A DNA stretch of 6,475 nucleotides from Betaproteobacteria bacterium SG8_40 (GTDB lineage: Bacteria; Pseudomonadota; Gammaproteobacteria; Burkholderiales; Eutrophovitaceae), in contig LJTS01000163.1 in assembly GCA_001304425.1 (NCBI GenBank), forward strand, positions 1-6,475, written 5' to 3'. Each line of letters starts with the position of its first letter. Within the stretch, counting starts at the first letter, position 1. The notes under the pieces were generated by a model. It ran no database searches. It was not told the DNA's origin and worked only from the letters and a program-made list of their open reading frames with translations. Below, in pieces: positions 1 through 5,760 of this stretch. The position numbers and the translations under genes are program-made.

Positions 1-269
1 TGTGTGAATTTCGACAGGGGTCCGGTATTGCCCTTGTTGGCCGGCGAGGCAAACGCGAACGTGGTTGCGATCCCGGCATCGGCGAAGGGGTCATCGTTGT
101 TCGCCAGCGCCTCGATCACGATGCGCACCACGTCCGCGGGTTGATGCTGCGGCGAGGGCCGCGGCAAGGCCGGCTGCGCTGTCGGCGGCGCTATGGTCGC
201 CCACGCTACGGTAGACAACAACATGGCCAGCACCAACGCCGACGCTGTAGCGAATCTGGAATTTAGCAT
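1..269 (-). CDS. Secreted DUF4864-like protein, N-terminal part (truncated by left edge)
   Basis: The minus strand is open from an ATG at 269 to the left edge, giving 89 codons of an incomplete gene. The N-terminus has a typical Sec signal peptide: a short basic start (MLNSRFATASAL), a hydrophobic core (LVLAMLLSTVAWA) and a likely cleavage after AWA near residue 24. A Pro-rich linker follows, then DVVRIVIEALANNDDPFADAGI and TTFAFASPANKGNTGPLSKF. From memory, the pattern of many Asn/Asp residues, an FASP motif and 'N..TGPL..F' resembles secreted DUF4864-type proteins, whose function is unknown. The start is supported by a strong Shine-Dalgarno sequence, GGAGG, 8 bases upstream. It diverges from the gene at 346. 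The protein is presumably periplasmic. I am fairly sure that it is a real gene and less sure of the family, since only the first part is visible. Confidence 0.72.
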   Translation of the reverse strand, partial: MLNSRFATASALVLAMLLSTVAWATIAPPTAQPALPRPSPQHQPADVVRIVIEALANNDDPFADAGIATTFAFASPANKGNTGPLSKFT

Positions 270-277
270 GATAGTGT

Positions 278-282
278 CCTCC
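278..282 (-). promoter_or_regulatory. Shine-Dalgarno site of the minus-strand gene
   Basis: On the minus strand GGAGG ends 8 bases before the ATG at 269. It is the best ribosome binding site in the window and fixes the start of the left-edge gene. The competing minus-strand frame that starts at 294 has no such site and no signal peptide. Confidence 0.7.
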
Positions 283-289
283 GGGGGTC

Positions 290-317
290 AGCATACCTCG
301 TCATTACCGATTTGCCA
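290..317 (-). promoter_or_regulatory. Possible promoter of the minus-strand secreted-protein gene
   Basis: Read on the minus strand, TGGCAA (317-312) is followed after 16 bases by TATGCT (295-290), a weak match to -35/-10 boxes. Transcription would start near 283, just upstream of the Shine-Dalgarno site, so the fit with the gene is only just adequate. The -35 candidate is the same six bases as the -35 candidate of the divergent plus-strand promoter. Confidence 0.25.
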
Positions 318-339
318 GCGGCTGCTATACCGCTATACT
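312..339 (+). promoter_or_regulatory. Candidate sigma70 promoter for the 346-861 gene, possibly leaderless
   Basis: TTGCCA (312-317) and TATACT (334-339) are separated by 16 bases, each close to the sigma70 consensus. Transcription start is expected about 6-7 bases after the -10 box, that is at 345-346, which is the A of the ATG. No Shine-Dalgarno sequence lies between the -10 box and the ATG. A weaker overlapping pair, TTACCG (304-309) and TATACC (326-331), also with a 16-base spacer, would start around 338. The two -10 candidates lie in a direct repeat of GCTATAC (324-330 and 332-338). Confidence 0.42.
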
Positions 340-345
340 GCCGCG

Positions 346-861
346 ATGAGATTCATTCTCAGCATCCTGATTCTGCTGCCGTTCGCCACTCATGCGGCCG
401 ATATTCAATTGCAAAGCACGATTTCCTGCATCAGCGACAATTCCAGCCTGCGCGCCCGTCACCGGCAATCGCAATCGCAGAAAAATTCGGAGCAGGCCAA
501 ATCGCGCTTTTCGGAGTGGTTGATGGCGGAGAACTTCGATGCCGGGAAATCCAAAGTCCGTTTCACCTGGCTGCCACGTGGAATCAAGGGTCCGAGCATC
601 GGCATCGAAACCACGGACAAGGCGCATAACCTGATCAGAATACGCTCACAGACCAAGAGCAGCCTGATCGTGGTGTCGTCGGCATCCAACCCCTTTTCCA
701 CCGAAAGCTGGACCTTTGTCTTCAATTTCCCGGTGGAAACGCTGATCGCGACTCGCGTGCAAAGCAATATCAGCGGGGTCAAGGGTGAAGTCATCACCTA
801 CGACTGCCAGTTCGACAGCCTCGATCCGGCAATGGGTGATTCCGACAAGGCCCTCGGCTGA
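346..861 (+). CDS. Hypothetical secreted protein, 171 aa
   Basis: I do not recognise this protein. It begins with a clear Sec signal peptide, MRFILSILILLPFATHA, with likely cleavage after residue 17 (T-H-A before ADIQLQ). The mature part of about 154 residues has a polar, Gln/Ser/Arg-rich stretch at residues 36-54 and then a likely beta-strand-rich half (VRFTWLP, IGIET, LIRIRSQT, SLIVVSSA, WTFVFNFPV, GEVITYDCQF). Its two mature cysteines, C28 and C154, could form a disulfide, which fits a periplasmic or outer-membrane-associated location. The same frame is open upstream to an ATG at 193, but I chose 346 because the signal peptide starts there and the longer form would overlap the divergent gene. 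No Shine-Dalgarno sequence precedes the ATG, in keeping with a leaderless transcript. No terminator is obvious after the stop. Gene reality is likely; function is unknown. Confidence 0.7.
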   Translation: MRFILSILILLPFATHAADIQLQSTISCISDNSSLRARHRQSQSQKNSEQAKSRFSEWLMAENFDAGKSKVRFTWLPRGIKGPSIGIETTDKAHNLIRIRSQTKSSLIVVSSASNPFSTESWTFVFNFPVETLIATRVQSNISGVKGEVITYDCQFDSLDPAMGDSDKALG

Positions 862-1079
862 TGCGAATATCGTTAGTGATGATGCTGCGAACCTGGCTAA
901 AAAGTCCTGCACCAATCCCGGCCGAACCCACCCAATACAGACAAAACGGTTGATTTTGACGGTTAAACCCAATAAGGTTGGTGATCAACCAAAGGTTCGA
1001 GGCATCGACATTAGAACAAAGCTTCGACTGAAAACGATAAATAATTTGAGTCAAGACACCCAGCCGAGATTATTCCGCC
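862..1079. other. AT-richer intergenic region, probable control region of the ABC operon
   Basis: These 218 bases separate the secreted-protein gene from the transporter operon and are less GC-rich than the flanking genes. They hold no convincing gene. CCCAATA occurs twice (931-937 and 968-974). A cluster of GGTT/AACC tetramers spans 948-997. TTGACG (956-961) is a good -35-like box but has no fitting -10 box. AATAAT (1040-1045) is a -10-like box without a good -35 box. A promoter of the operon must lie here if the operon is independent, but I cannot place it. I see no terminator for the upstream gene. Confidence 0.5.
978..992. promoter_or_regulatory. Inverted repeat, candidate operator (TTGGT-N5-ACCAA)
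   Basis: The two 5-base arms TTGGT and ACCAA are perfect complements around GATCA, about 90 bases before the ATPase start. Its size and position suit a dimeric repressor or activator. The arms recall the half-sites of FadR/PdhR-type GntR regulators, but their usual spacer is shorter, so the regulator family is a guess. No regulator gene is visible in the window. Confidence 0.3.
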
Positions 1080-2174
1080 ATGTCCAGTGAAAACGCCCTT
1101 GTACGCTTCGTCGATATTCAAAAGAGTTACGATGGGGAAGCCCTGGTTGTAAAAAACCTTAACCTGGACGTCGCCAAGGGTGAGTTTCTGACCATGCTGG
1201 GGCCGTCGGGATCGGGCAAGACGACCTGCCTGATGATGCTGGCGGGTTTCGAGCCGGCCACCCACGGTGAAATTTTCCTCAACGAACACCCGATCAACCG
1301 GGTGCCGCCGCACAAGCGTGGCATCGGCATGGTCTTCCAGAATTACGCGCTGTTTCCGCACATGACGGTGGCCGAAAACCTGGCCTTTCCGCTGGAAGTC
1401 CGCCACATGGACAAGAGCGAACGCGAGCAGCGTGTCAAGCGTGCGCTGGACATGGTGCAGCTCGGCAAATTTGGTGATCCCCGCCCCGCGCAGCTTTCCG
1501 GTGGCCAGGCACAGCGGGTAGCGGTAGCGCGCTCGCTGGTATTCGATCCCGACCTGGTGCTGATGGACGAGCCGCTGGGCGCACTCGACAAGAACCTGCG
1601 CGAGCAGATGCAATACGAGATCAAGCACATACACGAAAACCTCGGTCTCACCGTGGTCTACGTCACCCACGACCAGAGTGAAGCGCTGACCATGTCGAAC
1701 CGAATCGCGGTGTTCGACGACGGCATCATTCAACAGTGCGATCCGCCGCCGGTACTCTATGAAGAGCCCAACAACGCGTTCGTCGCCGGTTTCATCGGCG
1801 AAAACAACCGCTTCGTCGGCAAGGTGACCGAGGACAGCGGCGATACCGTCAAGGTAGAAATCGAAGCAGGCGCTGTCGTGGTGGCAAAGAAAGTCAACGT
1901 CGAAGGCGTCGGCAGCCGCAGCACCCTGTCGTTGCGGCCGGAGCGGGTTACGGTGGACCCCGAAGCCGGCTCGTTACCCAATATTTTCTCCGGCAAAGCC
2001 GAAGAACTGATTTACCTCGGTGACCACATCCGCACCCGCTTCACGGTACTCGGTCACGACGATTTCATCGTAAAGATTCCAAATTCAGCCGCCCATGCGC
2101 GCCTCAAAGAAGGTGACACGGTCAATATCGGCTGGAATGCGGAAGACTGCCGGGCTTTGGACCCGTCCGACTAA
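1080..2174 (+). CDS. ABC transporter ATP-binding protein, polyamine-type importer (PotA-like)
   Basis: This is the cytoplasmic ATPase that powers the importer encoded downstream. All motifs are intact: aromatic A-loop Y17, Walker A GPSGSGKT (41-48), Q-loop VFQNYALFPH with Q87, signature LSGGQ (139-143), Walker B LVLMDEP (159-165) with catalytic E164, D-loop LGALD, and H-loop H197. Residues from about 240 onward form a C-terminal beta-rich TOBE-type domain with the family's 'LRPERV' motif at 285-290. The length of 364 residues is normal for PotA/UgpC/MalK-like ATPases, and the sequence order and neighbours place it in the spermidine/putrescine-type group. The ATG start has only a weak Shine-Dalgarno sequence (GAGAT, 1066-1070), but the N-terminus MSSENALVRFVDIQKSY fits the family. 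It is first in the operon, 53 bases before the binding-protein gene. The signature helix reads LSGGQAQR rather than the commoner LSGGQQQR, a mild variation. The class is certain; the substrate is not. Confidence 0.95.
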   Translation: MSSENALVRFVDIQKSYDGEALVVKNLNLDVAKGEFLTMLGPSGSGKTTCLMMLAGFEPATHGEIFLNEHPINRVPPHKRGIGMVFQNYALFPHMTVAENLAFPLEVRHMDKSEREQRVKRALDMVQLGKFGDPRPAQLSGGQAQRVAVARSLVFDPDLVLMDEPLGALDKNLREQMQYEIKHIHENLGLTVVYVTHDQSEALTMSNRIAVFDDGIIQQCDPPPVLYEEPNNAFVAGFIGENNRFVGKVTEDSGDTVKVEIEAGAVVVAKKVNVEGVGSRSTLSLRPERVTVDPEAGSLPNIFSGKAEELIYLGDHIRTRFTVLGHDDFIVKIPNSAAHARLKEGDTVNIGWNAEDCRALDPSD

Positions 2175-2211
2175 CCGCGCAGTTCCCAAGCAGCTATAGA
2201 AGTAAACCGAA

Positions 2212-2217
2212 GAGGAG
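2212..2217 (+). promoter_or_regulatory. Shine-Dalgarno site of the binding-protein gene
   Basis: GAGGAG ends 10 bases before the ATG at 2228 and is the strongest ribosome binding site in the transporter operon. This fits the need for high output of a periplasmic binding protein. It sits in a small possible hairpin (AGAG 2211-2214 with CTCT 2221-2224), too short to interpret. Confidence 0.6.
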
Positions 2218-2227
2218 AAACTCTAAA

Positions 2228-3307
2228 ATGAAAGTACTTTTGAAACATACCCTGCTGGCTTCAGTGGTAGCGGTTACCACCGCGGCGCAAGCTGAAGTGA
2301 ACATCGTTTCATGGGGTGGTGCTTATACCGCCTCACAGCAAAAAGCATACCAGGACACCTACAAGGATCCGGGCAGCATCAACTTCATCAACTACAACGG
2401 TGGCCTCGGCGAAGTGCGTACTCAGGTTGAATCGGGTAACGTCACCTGGGACATCGTCGACGTACTGCCGCACGAAGGCCGCGTCGGTTGTGACGAAGGC
2501 CTGTTCGAAGAACTCGATCGCAGCAGGTTCGCGCCAGCGCCCGACGGCACCCCGATGGACGACGACATCATGGTCGAACTCCCCAACGATTGCGTGGTTC
2601 CGCAGATCTTCTGGTCCTATGTCCCGTTTTACAAGGCGGGCACCTTCAAGGACGCCCAGCCGACTACCATTGCCGACTTTTTCAACGTCAAGAAATTCCC
2701 CGGCAAGCGTGGCATCCACACCTGGCCGAACGCGTTGATCGAGATGGCGTTGCTGGCTGACGGCGTTGCGGTGAAGGACGTCTACAAGGTCATGAGCACG
2801 CCGGAAGGCATCGATCGTGCTTTCATGATGCTTGACAAGATCAAGGATCACGCCGTGTTCTGGTCTTCGGGCGCCAAGCCGCTGGAACTGGTGCAATCGG
2901 GTGAAGTCTCGATGGCGCTGGCCTACAACGGTCGTATCGGAGCAGCGATTCTGTCCGAAGACGCCCCGTTCGTTACCGTCTGGGACGGACAGGTGCTCGA
3001 GGAAGAATGGCTGGGGATGATGAAGGGCGCGCCAAACAAGGAAGCCGCGATGGATTTCCTGATTCACGCCTCTACTACCCAGTCGCAGGCAGAGCAGGCC
3101 AAGTACATCAACTACGGTCCGATGCGCGCCTCGGCGTTCGAAATCATCAAGAAGGGCGAGCCCTGGTTCCACAATGGCAAGAACATCATGGAACACATGC
3201 CGAACCGTCCCGAAGTCATGCCGCGTTCGGTCGTGGCAAGCCCGGAATGGTGGGCTGACTACGGTGATTCCGTCGGTGAGCGTTACACCGCCTGGATGGG
3301 CCAGTAA
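2228..3307 (+). CDS. Periplasmic substrate-binding protein of a polyamine-type ABC importer (PotD/COG0687-like)
   Basis: This is the soluble receptor that captures the solute in the periplasm and delivers it to the two permeases. Residues 1-22 (MKVLLKHTLLASVVAVTTAAQA) are a Sec signal peptide with cleavage at AQA/EV. The mature N-terminus VNIVSWGGAYTASQQKAY is typical of the extracellular-solute-binding group that holds PotD/PotF, YdcS and opine-binding AgtA. Further matches are TWDIVDVL (73-80), VPQIFWSY (124-131), FPGKRGIHTWPN (157-168), and the C-lobe hallmark FWSSGAKPLELVQSGEVSMALAYNGR (211-236). Cysteines C88 and C122 are the only ones and could form a disulfide. The total of 359 residues is normal. 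The 'SWGGAY' start differs from the 'NW..YI' pocket start of classical PotD, so the ligand may be a polyamine or another amino compound. A terminator-like hairpin follows the gene. The family assignment is firm; the ligand is open. Confidence 0.93.
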   Translation: MKVLLKHTLLASVVAVTTAAQAEVNIVSWGGAYTASQQKAYQDTYKDPGSINFINYNGGLGEVRTQVESGNVTWDIVDVLPHEGRVGCDEGLFEELDRSRFAPAPDGTPMDDDIMVELPNDCVVPQIFWSYVPFYKAGTFKDAQPTTIADFFNVKKFPGKRGIHTWPNALIEMALLADGVAVKDVYKVMSTPEGIDRAFMMLDKIKDHAVFWSSGAKPLELVQSGEVSMALAYNGRIGAAILSEDAPFVTVWDGQVLEEEWLGMMKGAPNKEAAMDFLIHASTTQSQAEQAKYINYGPMRASAFEIIKKGEPWFHNGKNIMEHMPNRPEVMPRSVVASPEWWADYGDSVGERYTAWMGQ

Positions 3308-3319
3308 GCCATTACTGTG

Positions 3320-3351
3320 CGGGGACAGGCGTTCGCGTCTGTCCCCGTTTT
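3320..3351 (+). terminator. Intrinsic terminator or attenuator between binding protein and permeases
   Basis: A 12-pair stem (3320-3331 with 3336-3347, one G-U pair) is closed by a TTCG tetraloop and followed directly by TTTT (3348-3351). It starts 12 bases after the binding-protein stop and ends 28 bases before the permease start. The stem is long and GC-rich at its base, but the T run is short, so partial termination is likely. The permeases have no obvious promoter after it, so read-through is probably how they are expressed. Such an arrangement also blocks 3'-to-5' decay and favours excess binding protein. Confidence 0.8.
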
Positions 3352-3378
3352 CACCACTAACCAGCCGACAAAAATATC

Positions 3379-4638
3379 ATGAGCACAGCACCCGCAACCG
3401 TTGACGGCCCCCTGCTGACAGCAGACGGCGTACCACTCAAAGAGAGCCTGCAGATATCGTTGCGGCGCAGCAAGATGCGCGCATTGCTACTGGTGCTGCC
3501 GCCGCTTTTGTTCCTGATATTTTTGTTTGTTATCCCGATCGGCAACATGTTGACACGCAGCGTCGACGATAACCTGATCAACGACGTCCTGCCGAATACC
3601 TTCGCGGCTTTTGAAACCTGGGACAAGAAAAGCGAACCGACCGAGGCGATGTTTGAGGCCTTCTACAAGGATTTGCGTGACGCCGACAGGACCGATATCG
3701 GCAAGGCCAGCGTGCGCATGAACTATGCCAATCCCGGTTGGCGCAGCCTGATCAAGCGCACCGCGCGCAAGATCGATAAGATGGAGCCGCCTTACAAGGA
3801 AGCCTTCCTCAAGGCGGACGACCGCTGGCTGGATCAGGATTTCTGGCGCTCGCTCGGCATCATGAAAGACCGTGTTACCTTCGGTTATTACCTGAACGCG
3901 GTCGATCTCGACTATGACTACGACAAGAACATCATTCAGCAGGACGAGGAACGCAAGGTTTACAACCTGTTGTGGTGGCGTACGATCAAGGTAAGCATCA
4001 TCGTAACCATCGCCTGCCTGTTGCTGGCCTACCCGGTATCCTACCTGCTCGCCACGCTGCCGATGCGCATCGCCAACCTGCTGATGATCTGCGTGCTGAT
4101 GCCGTTCTGGACCTCGCTGCTGGTGCGCATCGTCGCCTGGATGATCATGCTGCAGCAAAACGGGGTGGTAAACGACACGCTGGTGGCGGCCGGCGTACTC
4201 AGCGATGAAAATCGCCTGTCGATGATGTACAACTTCAACGGCACCATCATCGTCATGACGCAGATACTGTTGCCGTTCATGATCCTGCCGATCTACAGCG
4301 TGATGAAAACCATCCCGCCGAGTTACATGAAGGCGGCGCAGAATCTCGGCGCGACACCGACGCTGGCGTTTATCCGCGTTTACATGCCGCAAACCATACC
4401 GGGTATCGGCGCCGGCTGTATCCTGGTGTTCATCGTCGCCATCGGCTACTACATCACGCCGGAACTGGTTGGCGGCAAGGACGGTCGCCTGATCGGCAAC
4501 ATGGTCGCCTATCACATGCAGCGCTCCCTCAACTGGGGCCTGGCGGCGGCAATGGGCACTATCCTGCTTTGCGTAATCCTGGTTTTCTACTGGGTATACG
4601 ACAAGATCATTGGTATCGACAACATGAAGATGGGTTGA
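3379..4638 (+). CDS. ABC transporter permease 1, polyamine type (PotB-like) with long periplasmic insert
   Basis: This is one of the two inner-membrane subunits that form the import channel. A cytoplasmic N-terminus of about 33 residues is followed by span 1 (about 34-56). A long hydrophilic segment (about 57-200) comes before the standard permease core: spans near 203-226, 229-258, 285-308, 345-363 and 388-411. The EAA loop that docks the ATPase is at 318-343 (KAAQNLGATPTLAFIRVYMP...PGI), with the key Gly at 324. The length of 419 residues exceeds the roughly 285 of E. coli PotB because of the periplasmic segment. From memory, similar long forms occur in putative spermidine/putrescine permeases of marine and rhizobial bacteria, so it is a known variant. 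No good Shine-Dalgarno sequence precedes the ATG, but the N-terminal 'DGVPLKESL' segment fits that subfamily. The gene ends 4 bases before permease 2. Confidence 0.92.
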   Translation: MSTAPATVDGPLLTADGVPLKESLQISLRRSKMRALLLVLPPLLFLIFLFVIPIGNMLTRSVDDNLINDVLPNTFAAFETWDKKSEPTEAMFEAFYKDLRDADRTDIGKASVRMNYANPGWRSLIKRTARKIDKMEPPYKEAFLKADDRWLDQDFWRSLGIMKDRVTFGYYLNAVDLDYDYDKNIIQQDEERKVYNLLWWRTIKVSIIVTIACLLLAYPVSYLLATLPMRIANLLMICVLMPFWTSLLVRIVAWMIMLQQNGVVNDTLVAAGVLSDENRLSMMYNFNGTIIVMTQILLPFMILPIYSVMKTIPPSYMKAAQNLGATPTLAFIRVYMPQTIPGIGAGCILVFIVAIGYYITPELVGGKDGRLIGNMVAYHMQRSLNWGLAAAMGTILLCVILVFYWVYDKIIGIDNMKMG

Positions 4639-4642
4639 AGAC

Positions 4643-5533
4643 ATGGCATTACCAATCTATGCAACAACCGGGCAACGTATCTGGCATTACACTTATCTGG
4701 CGTTTTGCGTATTCGTACTGTTTTTCCTGGTAGCACCGCTGGTCGCGGTAATTCCGCTGTCCTTTACGTCGTCACCATTTCTGAACTTCACTCCGGAAAT
4801 GCTGGCGCTCGATCCCGACGCGTTTTCGGTACGCTGGTACAAGGCGCTGTTCGGCATCTGCGATGCCGTCGATGACAGCGCCTCGACCATGTGCCACAAC
4901 AAGTGGATGACCGGCGCCGGCCGCAGCCTTTACTACGCGGTGTGCTCGACACTGCTGGCTACTTTCCTCGGTACGCTGGCGGCGCTCGGACTCAGCAACC
5001 AGCACATGCCGGCCAAGCGCGCCATCATGGCGCTGATGATTTCGCCGCTGATCGTGCCGCTGATCATCACCGCCGCCGGCATGGCTTTCTTCTTCGCCAG
5101 GGTCAACCTGTCGAATACCGATGCCGGGATAATTCTCGCCTATACCATTCTCGGCATGCCTTTCGTGGTGATTACGGTCACCTCGACGCTGGTCGGTTTC
5201 GATCGCTCGCTGATGCGCGCCGGCGCCAACCTCGGCGGCACGCCGACTTATAATTTTTTCAAGATCCAGATGCCGCTGATCGCACCCGGCATGATCTCGG
5301 GTGCGCTGTTCGCGTTCATCACCGCCTTCGACGAAATCGTTATCATCCTGTTTATCGGCGGCCCCGATCAACACACGCTGCCACGCCAGATGTGGTCCGG
5401 CATTCGCCAGGAAATCAGCCCGACGATACTGTCGGCCGCGACCATACTGGTGCTGTTCTCGGTATTGTTGCTGACCACGCTCGAATTATTGCGCCGCCGC
5501 AGCGAACGAATCCGGGGCATCACCCCGCATTAA
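4643..5533 (+). CDS. ABC transporter permease 2, polyamine type (PotC-like)
   Basis: This is the second channel subunit, pairing with permease 1 in the inner membrane. Of its 296 residues, span 1 lies at about 17-40, and the core spans are near 97-117, 127-150, 161-183, 214-238 and 262-283. The EAA motif is at 192-217 (RAGANLGGTPTYNFFKIQMPLIAPG), with Gly198 in the conserved place. The length is near the usual PotC size. Between span 1 and span 2 the periplasmic loop includes GICDAVDDSASTMCHNKW (71-88), which has two cysteines 11 residues apart. I do not recall that insertion from classical PotC. The gene starts 4 bases after permease 1 and is presumably translated by coupling, as no strong Shine-Dalgarno sequence is seen. 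It ends in a basic cytoplasmic tail (RRRSERIRG), and its stop overlaps the next start. Confidence 0.92.
   Translation: MALPIYATTGQRIWHYTYLAFCVFVLFFLVAPLVAVIPLSFTSSPFLNFTPEMLALDPDAFSVRWYKALFGICDAVDDSASTMCHNKWMTGAGRSLYYAVCSTLLATFLGTLAALGLSNQHMPAKRAIMALMISPLIVPLIITAAGMAFFFARVNLSNTDAGIILAYTILGMPFVVITVTSTLVGFDRSLMRAGANLGGTPTYNFFKIQMPLIAPGMISGALFAFITAFDEIVIILFIGGPDQHTLPRQMWSGIRQEISPTILSAATILVLFSVLLLTTLELLRRRSERIRGITPH
5513..5527 (+). promoter_or_regulatory. Small GC hairpin just before the start of the 75-aa ORF
   Basis: CGGGG (5513-5517) and CCCCG (5523-5527) form a perfect 5-pair stem with a CATCA loop, ending 5 bases before the ATG at 5533. It lies in the last codons of permease 2 and within the ribosome landing zone of the next ORF. 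If it forms, it would hinder independent initiation and make the small ORF depend on ribosomes finishing permease 2. It has no T run and is not a terminator. The role is inferred. Confidence 0.35.
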
Positions 5534-5760
5534 TGCAGGCCGGCGACAAGGTGTACTACCTGTACACCGACAAAAACGGTACCCCGATCAAGTTTGCCGC
5601 CATCGTGCTCGGGCTCGAGGACGATGGCATTGTGATCCGCGTCGGCCGTTACGACGTGCACAGCAAGGAGATTTCGACGTTTGCATCGGTCGTGTCCGAA
5701 AGCTCGCTGCAGCCGCGCACGGTACCCTGCAGTTACGAAGACGAATTGCAGCAGCCTTAG
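5533..5760 (+). CDS. Small hypothetical protein, 75 aa, coupled to permease 2
   Basis: I do not recognise this protein. Its ATG overlaps the permease stop (TAATG), so it is probably the last gene of the transporter operon and made by translation coupling. The same frame is open further upstream to 5392, but that part lies inside the permease gene in another frame, and its Pro/His/Arg-rich translation looks like a shadow. The 75 residues start with MQAGDKVYYLYTDKNGTPI, then likely beta strands (KFAAIVLGLE, GIVIRVGRYD, ISTFASVV), and end with an acidic tail (CSYEDELQQP). The 'GDKVYYLY....G......IV.G.E.DGIVIRVG' pattern suggests a small SH3/Tudor-like barrel, which is a fold guess only. It has no signal peptide and no membrane span, so it should be cytosolic. 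Reality is supported by coupling, strand-like periodicity and unbroken codon use; the role is unknown. Confidence 0.6.
   Translation: MQAGDKVYYLYTDKNGTPIKFAAIVLGLEDDGIVIRVGRYDVHSKEISTFASVVSESSLQPRTVPCSYEDELQQP

Noticed and set aside
193..345. Upstream extension of the 346-861 frame to an ATG at 193
   Set aside because: It would overlap the divergent signal-peptide gene, has no hydrophobic N-terminus and would bury the clear signal peptide that starts at 346.
893..909. Sigma54-like element TGGC...TGC before the operon
   Set aside because: The distance between the GG and GC elements is two bases too long for a sigma54 promoter.
956..961. TTGACG as -35 box of the operon promoter
   Set aside because: It is a good hexamer, but no acceptable -10 box lies 15-19 bases downstream, so it is mentioned only within the intergenic entry.
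2333..3196. 287-codon minus-strand ORF opposite the binding-protein gene
   Set aside because: Antisense shadow of a well-supported gene, with no motif, no signal and no ribosome binding site evidence.
3487..4644. 385-codon minus-strand ORF opposite permease 1
   Set aside because: Its translation is rich in His, Gln, Arg and Asp with no domain, as expected for the antisense of a membrane-protein gene. The plus strand has a clear permease.
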